NCBI GenBank assembly: GCA_963800725.1
Contig: CAWDCE010000017.1
Location: 124,001 to 188,000 of the forward strand
Source of the DNA: Bog-473 sp963800725
GTDB taxonomy: Bacteria; Actinomycetota; Acidimicrobiia; Acidimicrobiales; RAAP-2
DNA: 64,000 nt
Direction: 5' to 3'
Shown here: positions 55,837 through 64,000 of the stretch, piece after piece
How positions within the stretch are numbered: the first letter of the stretch is position 1
Layout of the letters: each line of letters starts with the position of its first letter
The notes under the pieces: generated by a model
Told to the model about the DNA's origin: nothing
What the model saw: the letters and a program-made list of their open reading frames with translations, nothing else
Databases searched by the model: none
Made by a program: the position numbers and the translations under genes

Positions 55837-56275
55837 CGTCGCTCCGCTCCCCGGCCGCCGCGAGCGGGGCGGCATCGGCGCGCAGCTCGGCAAACTGGCG
55901 ATTACGTCGCACGAAGACAGCCCCGATGATGACGAGTGCGATGGCGCCGAAGGCGATCGGCAGGATCCAGATCAAGGCGATGCCGCCCGGCGACGGGGGC
56001 ACCAACAAGATGGTCGGACCGTATTGCGACACCAGGGTCTGGTCGATGTCAGCGGTCGAGCGGCCCTGTTGGACCATACGAAGAATCTCGTGACGAACTG
56101 CCAACGCCGTGGTCTCGTTGGACTGGGCCACCGAGACGTCGGTGCACGAAGGACACCGCACGTCAGCCTCGATGGCCGATGCGCGTTGGGCCGCGCTCGG
56201 CGGTGTGCTCGAAAAGACGCCCGAACCTATGAGGAGTGCCACCGCGAGCACCACCAATGGGAGTGCGACGCGCAC
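55829..56275 (-). CDS. ccmH: Cytochrome c maturation protein CcmH
   Basis: 148 residues. A signal/anchor helix (LPLVVLAVALLIGSGVF) and a periplasmic domain with the thiol motif RCPSC in EADVRCPSCTDVSVAQSNET. A second membrane helix (GGIALIWILPIAFGAIALVI) follows. CcmH reduces the apocytochrome haem-binding Cys pair with CcmG. It lies 25 bases after ccmG. Confidence 0.9.
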   Translation of the reverse strand: MRVALPLVVLAVALLIGSGVFSSTPPSAAQRASAIEADVRCPSCTDVSVAQSNETTALAVRHEILRMVQQGRSTADIDQTLVSQYGPTILLVPPSPGGIALIWILPIAFGAIALVIIGAVFVRRNRQFAELRADAAPLAAAGERSDDD

Positions 56276-56300
56276 TTTGGTGGAGAGTGGCCCTCCTCGC

Positions 56301-56885
56301 TTAGCGACCAGTGCGGGCCTCTTTCAACATGTGTTCGAGTTCAGATTCGGTGGCAGGACCGGCTGAGGGGTTCACCGTGATACGGCCCGACGGATCGATG
56401 AGGAACGTGGTCGGTGGCGCCGTGACCCCGTAGTGCTCCGCAATCGTGCCCCCCGGATCGCTGACGGTCGGCCAGGTGGCCCCTTGGGTTCGTTGAAAGG
56501 CCTTGGCCGCCGAGACCTGGTCGTGGAAGACGACGCCCACCAGATCCGCGCCGTTCGTGCTGTGCTGTTGGTTGTAATCGAACGTGATGAGATCCGGCGT
56601 TTCCTGCTGGCACGGGATACACCAACTGGCGAAGAAGTTGACAAAGACGTAGTGGCCCCGCAACGACCGCAGCGAGACCGCCTGGCCCGTCCGCAGATCG
56701 GTGCCAGTGAAACTGGGCGCCATGTGCCCGAGCAGCGGGCTCTTGACCTGGGTGGCCTCTTGGGGTGTCCGTGTGGCCAGCACGATACCGACACCACACA
56801 AGACGAGGAGTACCGCGCCGGCGACCCAGCGGGTGATGTGCCGTGAGCGGCGTTGCGCACCGGTTCGGTTGCTTTGTTCGCTCAT
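56301..56885 (-). CDS. ccmG: Thioredoxin-like CcmG/ResA protein
   Basis: 194 residues. An N-terminal membrane anchor (WVAGAVLLVLCGVGIVLA) leads to a TlpA/ResA-type thioredoxin fold. The active site is WCIPC in VNFFASWCIPCQQETPDL, and cis-Pro is in APPTTFLIDPSG. It passes electrons, probably from the CcdA-like protein at 63204, to apocytochrome cysteines. Its start overlaps the ccmF stop by four bases. Confidence 0.92.
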   Translation of the reverse strand: MSEQSNRTGAQRRSRHITRWVAGAVLLVLCGVGIVLATRTPQEATQVKSPLLGHMAPSFTGTDLRTGQAVSLRSLRGHYVFVNFFASWCIPCQQETPDLITFDYNQQHSTNGADLVGVVFHDQVSAAKAFQRTQGATWPTVSDPGGTIAEHYGVTAPPTTFLIDPSGRITVNPSAGPATESELEHMLKEARTGR

Positions 56886-59063
56886 GGGCGCGGTGCGCCA
56901 CTGTCGACCGTCACGCTGACCCCGGAGTCGGCGCCGTTGGTGAGGGCGACCTCGTGCTCAGCCACCACGCCGGCGTCGTCCGCGTTGGGATCGCCGCCGC
57001 TCACGAGGTTCGACGCCGCCGAAACCGGATCAGTGGCTCTTCGGCGGGTCCCCGGCACGAGTGCGAGCGCGCCACCGACCCCGATCAGCAGCCCGCCGGC
57101 CCAGAGCCAGGCCAACAACGGCTCGATGACGACCCCAATCGCCACGGAGCCAGCGGGGAGATTTTGAATCGGTTGATCGCCCGAGGTGGAACCGAGGCCA
57201 CCGACCTCGTCGAACGTGAGATAGACGTCACCCAAGAACCCCGAATCGATCGCCGGGGTCCCGACCTCTGAGAGCGCACTCCCGAAGTTGGTCGTGGCCG
57301 GGGTGAACACGCCACCGCCATCCACCTTGACCAGCGCCTGGTCCGAGGTCTTGGCAGGAGTGGTCACCGTGCGCACACCCAAGAACTCGAATGTGTGACC
57401 ATCGAAGGTCACGACCGCTCCCTTGCGCAGCGCCAGTTCGCTCGAGTGCCGATACGTGGTCGCGGCGACCAGGCCGACGGCCAAGATGATGACACCGAGG
57501 TGCACCACCATCCCGCCGTTGGTCCGCCCGATCAACCCGCGCCACCATCCGACGTGGCGTGTGCGCGCGGCGCGCACAGAGAGCACCAACGCGCGCACCG
57601 CCGTGGCCGCCGCCATCGCCCCGAGACCGAATCCGACCAGCGGAGCGATCCCGCGCAGTCCAAAGGCTACGCACCCCACCACGGTGAGCACGCCGACCCA
57701 CACCGGGATGGCCATGCGTTGCCACAGCACGGTGCCGTCGATCTTGCGCCAGCTGAGAACCGGTGCCACCCCCATGAGAAACAACAGGGCGAGGCCGACG
57801 GGGATGGCGATGGTGTTGAAGTACGGAGCACCGACGGTCACTTGTTGTTGGGTGAGTGCCTCGTAGAGCAGCGGGTAGACCGTGCCGAGCAGGACCACGA
57901 AGGCGAAGCCGACGAACAGGAGGTTGTTCAACAAGAAGGCGCCCTCACGCCCGAGTGGCGCATCGATGCCACCAGGGGAGCGGAGCCGGTCGCCCCGCCA
58001 CGCGATCAGACCGAAACCCGAAATGATCACCAAGAAGAAGAATCCGATCAGGATGGGCCCGAGAGAGGATTCCGAGAAAGCGTGCACCGAATTGATCACT
58101 CCGGATCTCGTCAAGAACGTCCCGAGAATCGTCAGGGCAAAGGTGGCAATCGACAGCGAGAGGTTCCAGACACGGAGCAACCCCCGCCGCTCCTGGACCA
58201 GCACCGAATGCAGGTACGCCGTACCGCAGAGCCACGGCAACAGGGCGGCATTCTCCACCGGGTCCCATCCCCAAAACCCGCCCCACCCGAGCACCTGGTA
58301 GGACCACCAAGCCCCGAGCACGATCCCGACGGAGAGGAACGAAAACGACACGAGAGTCCAGCGACGGCATTCAATCTGCCACCGGTCGCCCACCCGGCCG
58401 GTGGCCAACATTCCAATGGCGAACGCGAACGGCACCGTGAACCCGACGAAGCCGATGTAAAGCAGCGGCGGGTGGATGGCGACGAGAGGATTGTCCTGCA
58501 GCAGCGAGTTCGGTCCCAAACCAGACGTCACATCGGTAGTGGTCACAAACGGATTGGCCGGCCCGATCATGAGCCCAAAGAAGAACGCCGAAACGATGTA
58601 GAGCACCATGGTGGCCCAGCGAATGACCGAATCGGAGGCCAGGCGCCGATAGCGCCATACGAAGATGGTCGAAAAGACGGCCAGGACGATTCCCCACAAC
58701 AGAATCGAGCCAGCCAGCGCCGACCACAGCCCGGTGATCGAGTACAGGAGCGGGGTGACTTTGCTGTTGTTCTCGGCCACGAAGACGAGGTTGAAGTTGT
58801 GAGTGACGAGCGTGTGCTCCATCGCGCCAACGGCCAGGATCCCGCCGAGCAACATCACCGGTGCGAACCACCGGGCATCGCTGCGGCCGGGATGTCCGGC
58901 ACCACGAGACGGTGCGTCGCCCCGTAGATCCACCGGACCCGGCGGGGCCGCGATGCCGACGGAGTGGCGGTCTTTGAAGAGTCCGGTTGCGATGACGACT
59001 GCGCCGACCGCGTCTGGCCGCAAAGGCCAACCAGACTCCGACGATTCCGAGTGACGCGTCCAC
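56882..59063 (-). CDS. ccmF: Haem lyase subunit CcmF, frameshifted near the start
   Basis: About 727 residues with some 14 membrane helices. The WWD haem-handling domain is GWGGFWGWDPVENAALLPW. HPPLLYIGF and the C-terminal His-containing loops are typical. The N-terminal helix begins in another frame (MDASLGIVGVWLA from 59063). Deleting one T of TTT (plus strand AAA, 59022-59024) gives the join WLALRPDAVGAVVIATG. CcmF attaches haem from CcmE to apocytochrome c. Confidence 0.92.
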
Positions 59064-59065
59064 GG

Positions 59066-59575
59066 TTAACAGGAGTTCCCGCTCGTCACCTTCACTCGAG
59101 TCGGGTACTTGGCGCTGTAGGTGGCCGAGTGCTTGACCAGAATTTGGTTCGAGACGAATTCACTCGACGTGGTCGACGTGAAATGGCCGACCACGACGAC
59201 CGGGATGTTGTTCTGGAACAGCTGTGGCGGGCTGCCGGTATTGCGGACCGTCACCGTGTGCACGCCTTCGCAGATGGCGAAATTGGTGCCGACCGCCGTT
59301 GGATGGATCGATCCGGGGACGACCGCACCCTCGAGGCGGAAGGTGGACGTGCCAAGCTCGCTGCGATGGGCCATGGCCTGGTCGACCGTGTCGAAGTAGT
59401 TGAGCGAGCTGCCGAGGCCCTCGACCAATAGAAATACGAATGCCGCGATAAGGATTGCAAAGACCACGAGCAGTCGCCTCGAACGCCGGCGTCGCGGCAT
59501 CGGCAGGGCCGGACCACCGTCGCCGGCTGTCGGTGGCGATGGTGGTGGTCCCGCTCCGTCAAGTGTGTCGGTCAC
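59066..59575 (-). CDS. ccmE: Haem chaperone CcmE
   Basis: 169 residues. A membrane anchor (LLVVFAILIAAFVFLLVEGL) is followed by the OB-fold periplasmic domain. The covalent haem-binding site is VKHSATY (His, and Tyr four residues later), as in HDENY of the E. coli protein. The GTG at 59575 overlaps the ccmD stop; ccmF follows three bases after its stop. The last residue is a Cys, unusual but not clearly functional. Confidence 0.9.
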   Translation of the reverse strand: MTDTLDGAGPPPSPPTAGDGGPALPMPRRRRSRRLLVVFAILIAAFVFLLVEGLGSSLNYFDTVDQAMAHRSELGTSTFRLEGAVVPGSIHPTAVGTNFAICEGVHTVTVRNTGSPPQLFQNNIPVVVVGHFTSTTSSEFVSNQILVKHSATYSAKYPTRVKVTSGNSC

Positions 59576-59754
59576 GGCCGCCCGCCGGAAACCGACGGCG
59601 TTGTGGTTCCCGGGGCCTCGGTGCGCTTCATTGTCTCGCCGTCCAGCACCCTCTCGTATGTCCGGGCCCAGCGACGTCGCCGCCACACCAAGGTGAGTGC
59701 GTAAATGAACAGCGTGGCCATGGCCACGACGTAGCCGGCGATCACATAGTTCAC
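59572..59754 (-). CDS. ccmD: CcmD-like small membrane protein
   Basis: 60 residues. One helix (VIAGYVVAMATLFIYALTLV) followed by a basic patch (WRRRRWARTYERV), the form expected of CcmD. CcmD helps release holo-CcmE from the CcmABC complex. The GTG at 59754 overlaps the end of ccmC, and the stop overlaps ccmE. Position between ccmC and ccmE is decisive for the assignment. Confidence 0.8.
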   Translation of the reverse strand: MNYVIAGYVVAMATLFIYALTLVWRRRRWARTYERVLDGETMKRTEAPGTTTPSVSGGRP

Positions 59755-60578
59755 GGCGCCCCCCCGTCGTTCGGGGTGGCAACGGTCCCTCCGGCACCGA
59801 CCGGAGCGAGGTCGTCGCCTTCGTGCCAACGCTCCGCCAGGGTCACCTCTAGCTCTTGGTCACCGACGTGATCTTGGAGTACCTCGATGCGGTAGCGCTG
59901 GCCGAGGAGCCACACGAAAATCAACGTGAACGCGATGAAACCCAAGAGGAACGTCCACAACATCGAACCGTGAGCATGCAGCTTGAACCCGGGGTCGAGA
60001 AACGTGCCGCCTTGGTGCAGCGTGTTCCACCAGTTGACCGAAAAGTGAACGATTGGGACATCGATGGCGACGAGCAGCGCCGCAACCGCACAACGGCGGG
60101 CGCGAATCGCCGGCTCGGCCGGCACGCGCCGCAAGGCCATGTAACCGATTTCGAGCAGCAACAACAGCGCAGTCGATGTCAGGCGGGCATCCCACGTCCA
60201 CCATGTCCCCCACGCCGGGCGACCCCACAATGAACCGGTCACCAGCGTGAGCGCGGAGAACACCGCACCAACCTCGACGGCCGACGCGGCGAGACGATCC
60301 CAAAAGAATGAACGCGTCCGTGGCCACAGATATAAGAGACTGGCGACGGCGGCCACGCCACCGGCCCAATAGAGGGCGACCGTGGCGATCGGCGGGTGGA
60401 TATAGAGCAGGCGGGCGAGGTTCCCCTGGGTGACGTCGGGCGGGGTAATCCACAATCCGAGCCAGACGGTGAAGGCCATGGCGACGACCCCGAGGATCCC
60501 GATCACACTCAACCAGCGCGGCGCCGTTGTCCGCACAGGCACGGCAGCGCTGGGTTCATGTTGCACCGTCGTGCTCAT
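59751..60578 (-). CDS. ccmC: Haem handling protein CcmC
   Basis: 275 residues with six membrane helices. The WWD motif is WGRPAWGTWWTWDARLTSTA; external haem ligand histidines are in LYIHPPIATVALYW and SVNWWNTLHQGGTF. CcmC loads haem onto CcmE. The start overlaps the ccmB stop (ATGA at 60575-60578). The C-terminus is extended by about 40 hydrophilic residues. Confidence 0.92.
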   Translation of the reverse strand: MSTTVQHEPSAAVPVRTTAPRWLSVIGILGVVAMAFTVWLGLWITPPDVTQGNLARLLYIHPPIATVALYWAGGVAAVASLLYLWPRTRSFFWDRLAASAVEVGAVFSALTLVTGSLWGRPAWGTWWTWDARLTSTALLLLLEIGYMALRRVPAEPAIRARRCAVAALLVAIDVPIVHFSVNWWNTLHQGGTFLDPGFKLHAHGSMLWTFLLGFIAFTLIFVWLLGQRYRIEVLQDHVGDQELEVTLAERWHEGDDLAPVGAGGTVATPNDGGAP

Positions 60579-61243
60579 GCCGTTTCCTGCAATGGACCGT
60601 AGAGCACGATGCCGACCACCAAATAAATCAACGAGAAGGGAATCAAGAGCCGCAACCACTCGGTACCCGCGCTGGCGTTGCCGTCGAGCGCGGCCTGCCA
60701 GGCCTTCGTGCCGGCCAAGAGCACCGGCGCCAAGACCGGCAGCACCAAGAGGGGGAGCAGCGTGTCGCGGACCGACAAGCCAGCCGAGAGTGCTCCGTAG
60801 AGCACACCGGCGCACGACAGCCCGATGGTCGCCAACACCGACGCAGTGATGGCCAGCCACACGACATGGACCCGCACATCGAACAAGAACGTCACGCCGG
60901 CCCACAGCACGAGCTGCAGCACCGCCAATTGCAGGCCGATCGCCCCCGCCTTGCCCAAGAAGATGCCGGCCGGATCGATGCCCGAGAGTCGCAGCCCGTC
61001 CCGCGTGCCCTCTCCCGACTCGATGGCCACACTGCGTTGGATGGACAGGACGGTGGAGAAAAGGACGGCGATCCAAAAGATCCCCGGCGCGGCGTGTCGC
61101 AGCGGTACCGTGTCGGGGCCGATGGCGAAGGCCAAGAGGATGAGAACCAAGAAGGCAAACGGGAGGACCTGCCACAGTCCGACGCGCGAACGGGCCTCGA
61201 TCCGTAGGTCCTTGCCCGCCACCAAGAGTGCGTCACGCCACAT
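60575..61243 (-). CDS. ccmB: Haem exporter-complex membrane subunit CcmB
   Basis: 222 residues with six membrane helices. The conserved SIQRSVAIESGEGTRDGLRL segment and KDLRIEARSRVG start match CcmB. It is the permease-like partner of the CcmA ATPase. The gene is 24 bases after ccmA and overlaps ccmC. Confidence 0.93.
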   Translation of the reverse strand: MWRDALLVAGKDLRIEARSRVGLWQVLPFAFLVLILLAFAIGPDTVPLRHAAPGIFWIAVLFSTVLSIQRSVAIESGEGTRDGLRLSGIDPAGIFLGKAGAIGLQLAVLQLVLWAGVTFLFDVRVHVVWLAITASVLATIGLSCAGVLYGALSAGLSVRDTLLPLLVLPVLAPVLLAGTKAWQAALDGNASAGTEWLRLLIPFSLIYLVVGIVLYGPLQETA

Positions 61244-61267
61244 GCCACGTCCCCATCGTGCCCTTTG

Positions 61268-62013
61268 TCACCGCAGAATCCGCCGCGGGCACTTGATCCC
61301 GCCGTGGACCCTGGCCAATGTCGGGCCCGCGGCCGCCGCGGCACCACGGCCGCCGGCGCCTTCGGCGGTGATGCGGCCGCCAGCCATGGTCAGGACCCGG
61401 TCCGACAACGGAATCGAGAGCTCGGGCTCGTGAGATGAGAGCAGCACCGTGGCGCCGTCCAGCACGGCCTCACCAATCACCTCGCCAGCAGGGCGCGCGC
61501 CCTGGTGTCGAGGCCCGCGTGCGGCTCGTCGAGTAGCCAAAGGGCGGGGCGACGGGCAATGAGGGCGGCGAGGGCCACGTGCCGGCGTTGTCCTGCCGAG
61601 AGGCGACCGACCGGCGTGCTGCGGAGGCGACCACTCAGGCCGAGCCGTTCGAGTGCCGCATCGCCCGCACCCATGCCCAGCCCGAGTGCTCGAACGGCAA
61701 AACGGACATTTTCGGCCGTGTTGAGCTCGTCGTAGAGGGGGGCCGTGTGACCGAAGAGGCCGACGCGGCGCCGCACCACGCGAGATCCTTGGTGAGGTCG
61801 ACGCCCATGACATCGGCATGGCCCGATGTCACGGCCAAGAGCCCGGCGCAGGCCCGCAACAAGCTGGTCTTTCCCGCCCACTTCGGCACCGACCACCACT
61901 GCCACTTCTCCTGACTCAAGAGACAGGTCGACACCGGCAAGGGCGGAAAGCGGCCGGCGAGAGCGACGGCGGCGCGGAATTTGGACGACAGGGGCCATGG
62001 CCTTCGCCACCAT
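61268..62013 (-). CDS. ccmA: ABC ATPase CcmA, three frameshifts
   Basis: About 248 residues when repaired. Walker A emerges as GAEVAGKTSLLRACAGLL after deleting one G of GGG (plus strand CCC 61877-61879). GLFGHTAPLYDELNTAENV is the Q-loop region, RLSAGQRRHVALAALIARRP the signature and LWLLDEPHAGLDTRAR Walker B. A missing base near 61780-61786 and another at 61485 are needed to reach TVLLSSHEPELS and the stop at 61268. The last alteration changes GG to GGG (ALLGEVIGEAVLDGA). Start: ATG 62013 or 61998. Confidence 0.8.
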
Positions 62014-62118
62014 GGTAGGGGGGGTGGGTCGAAACGTTTCAAGCGGCGCCTGAGGGGGGCCGGGGTAGCCCCGGGTCAGCACAAAACTCCCTGGTCCGAG
62101 ATGCCCGTAGGCTCGGTG

Positions 62119-62509
62119 CATGTTACGCATCCAAGCTCTCGCCATCGATGCGCACGATCCGGCCGCCCTGGCCCGCTTCTGGGAGGCTGCGCCGGCTGGC
62201 GCCTGACCACGCCGACGACGAAGAGGTCGTCGTCGTCACCGACCCCGAGGGGAGCGAAGAAGATTGGGTGTTATCTGGTTTTTGATCTTGGGGGTGCCCG
62301 AGGGCAAACAGGGCCAGAATTGCCTCCACATGGACTTACGCCCGCAGAACCAGGCCGTCGAAGCGCGTCGTCGATCCGAGGATCTCGGTGCCGCTCAGGC
62401 CTCGATTGGTCAAGGTGAGGACGCCACTTGGGTCGTCATGGCCGATCCCGAAGGCAACGAGTTCTGCGTCTTCGCGCGTACCGCCCCTAGCGGTGCTCAG
62501 GGCAGTTGA
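62119..62509 (+). CDS. VOC/glyoxalase-like protein, two frameshifts
   Basis: About 130 residues after repair. It begins MLRIQALAIDAHDPAALARF, the first VOC half. After a break near 62190 it continues LAPDHADDEEVVVVTDPEGS and, after one T is added to TTTTT (62279-62283), FLILGVPEGKQGQNCLHMDL and WVVMADPEGNEFCVFAR. The last segment holds the metal Glu typical of glyoxalase/bleomycin-resistance folds. Substrate unknown. It overlaps the end of the convergent unknown gene. Confidence 0.72.
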
Positions 62510-62887
62510 CCCAAGGCCCAGATCGGGTCCAAGGACCGCTCGCCCCGCCCCGCCAACTCGAGCCGGCTGAACTCACGCAGCGCCAGTTGATGGGCCATCA
62601 GCGCCTCGACCACGACACGCTCTTGCGGGTTGAGTTCGCCAATGCGCCGGTACATGGCGAGATATTGCGTGGCGATTGGTTCGAATGAGCCGAGGAAACC
62701 CTGCCACGTCACGTCGGCCAATGCCTCCGCCAGTGCCTCGGCCTCCGCGAGAGTCGCTCGATCGGACTCCCGATCGATGCCGGCGCGGTGCATCGGTGCG
62801 ATCAGCATCTCTTTCGGTGGAGCGCTCCAATGCGCTGAGGACTCGCATTTTTTCTTGATTGTCAGGGTCATCAAAGTGCTCCGCCAT
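62497..62887 (-). CDS. Unrecognised helical protein, frameshifted
   Basis: About 130 residues after deleting one base from the AAA run (plus strand TTT 62812-62814): MAEHFDDPDNQEKMRVLSAL leads into STEEMLIAPMHRAGIDRES. The rest is highly helical and charged (DRATLAEAEALAEALADVTW, MAHQLALREFSRLELAGRGE). No known domain recognised. The ATG at 62887 overlaps the end of the gene upstream, so the two are a translational pair, followed by the ccm operon on the same strand. Confidence 0.55.
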
Positions 62888-63270
62888 GCGCGAACAGGAT
62901 CTCTCCGAGTACTTCGCCGTCGAGGCCCTGACAAAGGCTCTCGATGGGCTCGTCGGACAAGAACATGACTTCTGCTCCAGAGGACGACGCCACCTCTTTG
63001 AACTGAGTGTCCGCCATGAGGGAAAGACGTGGCGCGACCGCAAAAAATACATCGGTCCGTGACGATGTTGCAGTGACATTCACCTGCACTTGCCCGGCAA
63101 ACGTTTGATTGGTCTCGGCTTCGAGCACGATGAACTGGGACAGATCCGCACTCGATGAAGTGGGAATGCACCGGGGTGCCGAGTGCGCCTGCCAAAGTGG
63201 TCGTCAGCTCTTGGACAGTCTCCCCAATCCCAAGTGGTTGAGGAGATTCGAAAACTGCACCGAGACCCAT
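62871..63270 (-). CDS. Unrecognised alpha/beta protein, frameshifted
   Basis: About 130 residues. The first part overlaps the end of the CcdA-like gene; the ATG at 63270 is only a guess. After removal of one base near 63149 it reads HSHFIEADLSQFIVLEAETN and continues DVFFAVAPRLSLMADTQFKE and GAEVMFLSDEPIESLCQGLD. The composition is that of a folded soluble domain. Its end overlaps the next gene by 17 bases. No family recognised; possibly an accessory of the CcdA/ccm region. Confidence 0.45.
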
Positions 63271-64000
63271 GAGACGTTGTCGGTGAGCAACAACACTCCG
63301 AAGACCATCAGTATGAGCGCCGCCACGATTTCGATGATGCTGAGGGTTCGGTGGGCCCGGGCGAACATGACGGTGAGACGACCAAACGCCAGACCGGTAA
63401 TCAGGAACGGCACACCGAGTCCCAAGGAGTACGCGAAGAGAAGGATCACTCCCCCAGCGAGGGACCCGTTGTGGGCGGCAAGACCGAGGACCACGCCGAG
63501 GACGGGACCGATGCATGGCGTCCACGCGAAGGCGAACGCCATCCCCATGACGGGTGCGGCCCAGGCGCCCAGTTGCGATGGGCGCACATCGAAGCGCCGC
63601 TGGCCATTCAAACGCGTCACGAAGCTGAGCGGACCTGCGCTCAGGTGCGACCACCATTCACCCGGCAGGGCGCCGAGCAAGAGGATGAATCCCAACAAGA
63701 TGATGATGGCCCCACTCAGGTGGGCCAGTGGAATTTCGTGTGAGTCCAAGAGCCGGCCAATGCCCGACGCCGCTGCGCCGAGGGCCACGAAGACGATCGT
63801 GAAGCCAGCGACAAAGAGACCGATGCCGGTGAGCATCGTCCGGTTGATCGACGAAGGAGCAACGGGTGCTGCGGTCGCGGTGACGGTGCTGGACCGATTG
63901 GCGCCGGCATTGACCGCAGCCGTAGCCACTGACGCGGTGCTCTCCGATGGACTACCAATCCCCGCGGCCGACAGCTCGGCGGCCGAAAGTCCCGACACCA
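63204..64000 (-). CDS. ccdA: CcdA-like thiol-disulfide transporter, cut by window edge
   Basis: 265 residues visible, with five or six membrane helices. AAPVMGMAFAFAWTPCIGPV carries the Cys-containing TPCIGPV motif of the CcdA/DsbD membrane domain. The first Cys helix (SPCVLPL in the family) must lie beyond the window edge, since the visible part begins MSGLSAAEL. It would move reducing equivalents from cytoplasmic thioredoxin to CcmG and CcmH. A long polar linker near residue 45 (rich in Thr, Ala, Ser) is unusual. Confidence 0.82.
   Translation of the reverse strand, partial: VSGLSAAELSAAGIGSPSESTASVATAAVNAGANRSSTVTATAAPVAPSSINRTMLTGIGLFVAGFTIVFVALGAAASGIGRLLDSHEIPLAHLSGAIIILLGFILLLGALPGEWWSHLSAGPLSFVTRLNGQRRFDVRPSQLGAWAAPVMGMAFAFAWTPCIGPVLGVVLGLAAHNGSLAGGVILLFAYSLGLGVPFLITGLAFGRLTVMFARAHRTLSIIEIVAALILMVFGVLLLTDNVSWVSVQFSNLLNHLGLGRLSKS

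Noticed and set aside
57395..58927. Plus-strand open frame of 510 codons
   Set aside because: It is antisense to ccmF. The sequence is polar and repetitive (Glu, Gln, His, Pro, Arg) without domain features; such frames arise from high GC bias.

Overview
This is a chromosomal segment of a high-GC actinobacterium. The evidence is a WhiB regulator (42698-42994), actinobacterial families DUF3151, DUF3107 and DUF3090/SCO1664, a PdtaS-type histidine kinase and a pair of ArsA/Get3-like ATPases arranged as in mycobacteria. Many promoters look leaderless. A complete System I (Ccm) cytochrome c maturation operon is atypical for mycobacteria or streptomycetes and suggests a deeper lineage such as Acidimicrobiia; that assignment is inference. 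No tRNA, rRNA, CRISPR array, insertion sequence or prophage was seen.

Layout. 1-2740: a secreted PstS-like binding protein and an Ig-repeat secreted protein. 3249-4611: two hotdog thioesterases and a hidden small gene. 4618-9461: DUF3151, a MarR regulator and a heterodimeric ABC exporter. 9473-16740: hydrolases, a PaaX-like regulator divergent from a fatty-acid desaturase, an SDR, argS and a CrtC/AttH-like protein. 16787-24696: FmdB-like zinc ribbon, aconitase, ArsR/AHSA1 pair, a glutamine amidotransferase/PIG-L/DEAD-box helicase operon and a Bcp peroxiredoxin. 24719-31295: Fpg/Nei glycosylase, FrhB-domain protein, thioesterase, secreted hydrolase, FAD oxidoreductase, APH-type kinase and family-5 UDG. 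31321-33251: the conserved phosphatase/DUF3090/SCO1664 trio. 33304-39776: PQQ-type propeller, a membrane-RidA fusion, DedA, and an SGNH plus MBOAT acyl-transfer pair. 39979-42515: etfBA and a glycerophosphodiesterase. 42698-49876: whiB, pdtaS-like kinase, PHP phosphatase, O-methyltransferase, two ArsA ATPases, DUF3107, dGTPase. 49913-54933: potassium channel, enoyl-CoA hydratase, Mrp, SufR-like regulator, cysteine desulfurase. 54954-64000: ccmABCDEFGHI (minus strand), a VOC protein, two unknown genes and a CcdA-like protein.

How the genes fit together. EtfAB, enoyl-CoA hydratase, an HSD10-like SDR, a KstD-like flavoprotein, lipases and several thioesterases point to acyl-CoA and lipid (possibly steroid) oxidation. 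Mrp, SufR and the cysteine desulfurase form an Fe-S cluster group. The Ccm operon with CcdA supplies periplasmic c-type cytochromes for respiration.

A striking technical feature is about two dozen apparent single-base frameshifts, many in homopolymers and several inside core genes (ccmA, ccmF, cysteine desulfurase). Deleting or adding one base restores family-typical protein, so most are probably indel errors of an unpolished long-read or metagenomic assembly rather than pseudogenes. Where this affects a gene I give the span of the repaired gene and the place of the break.
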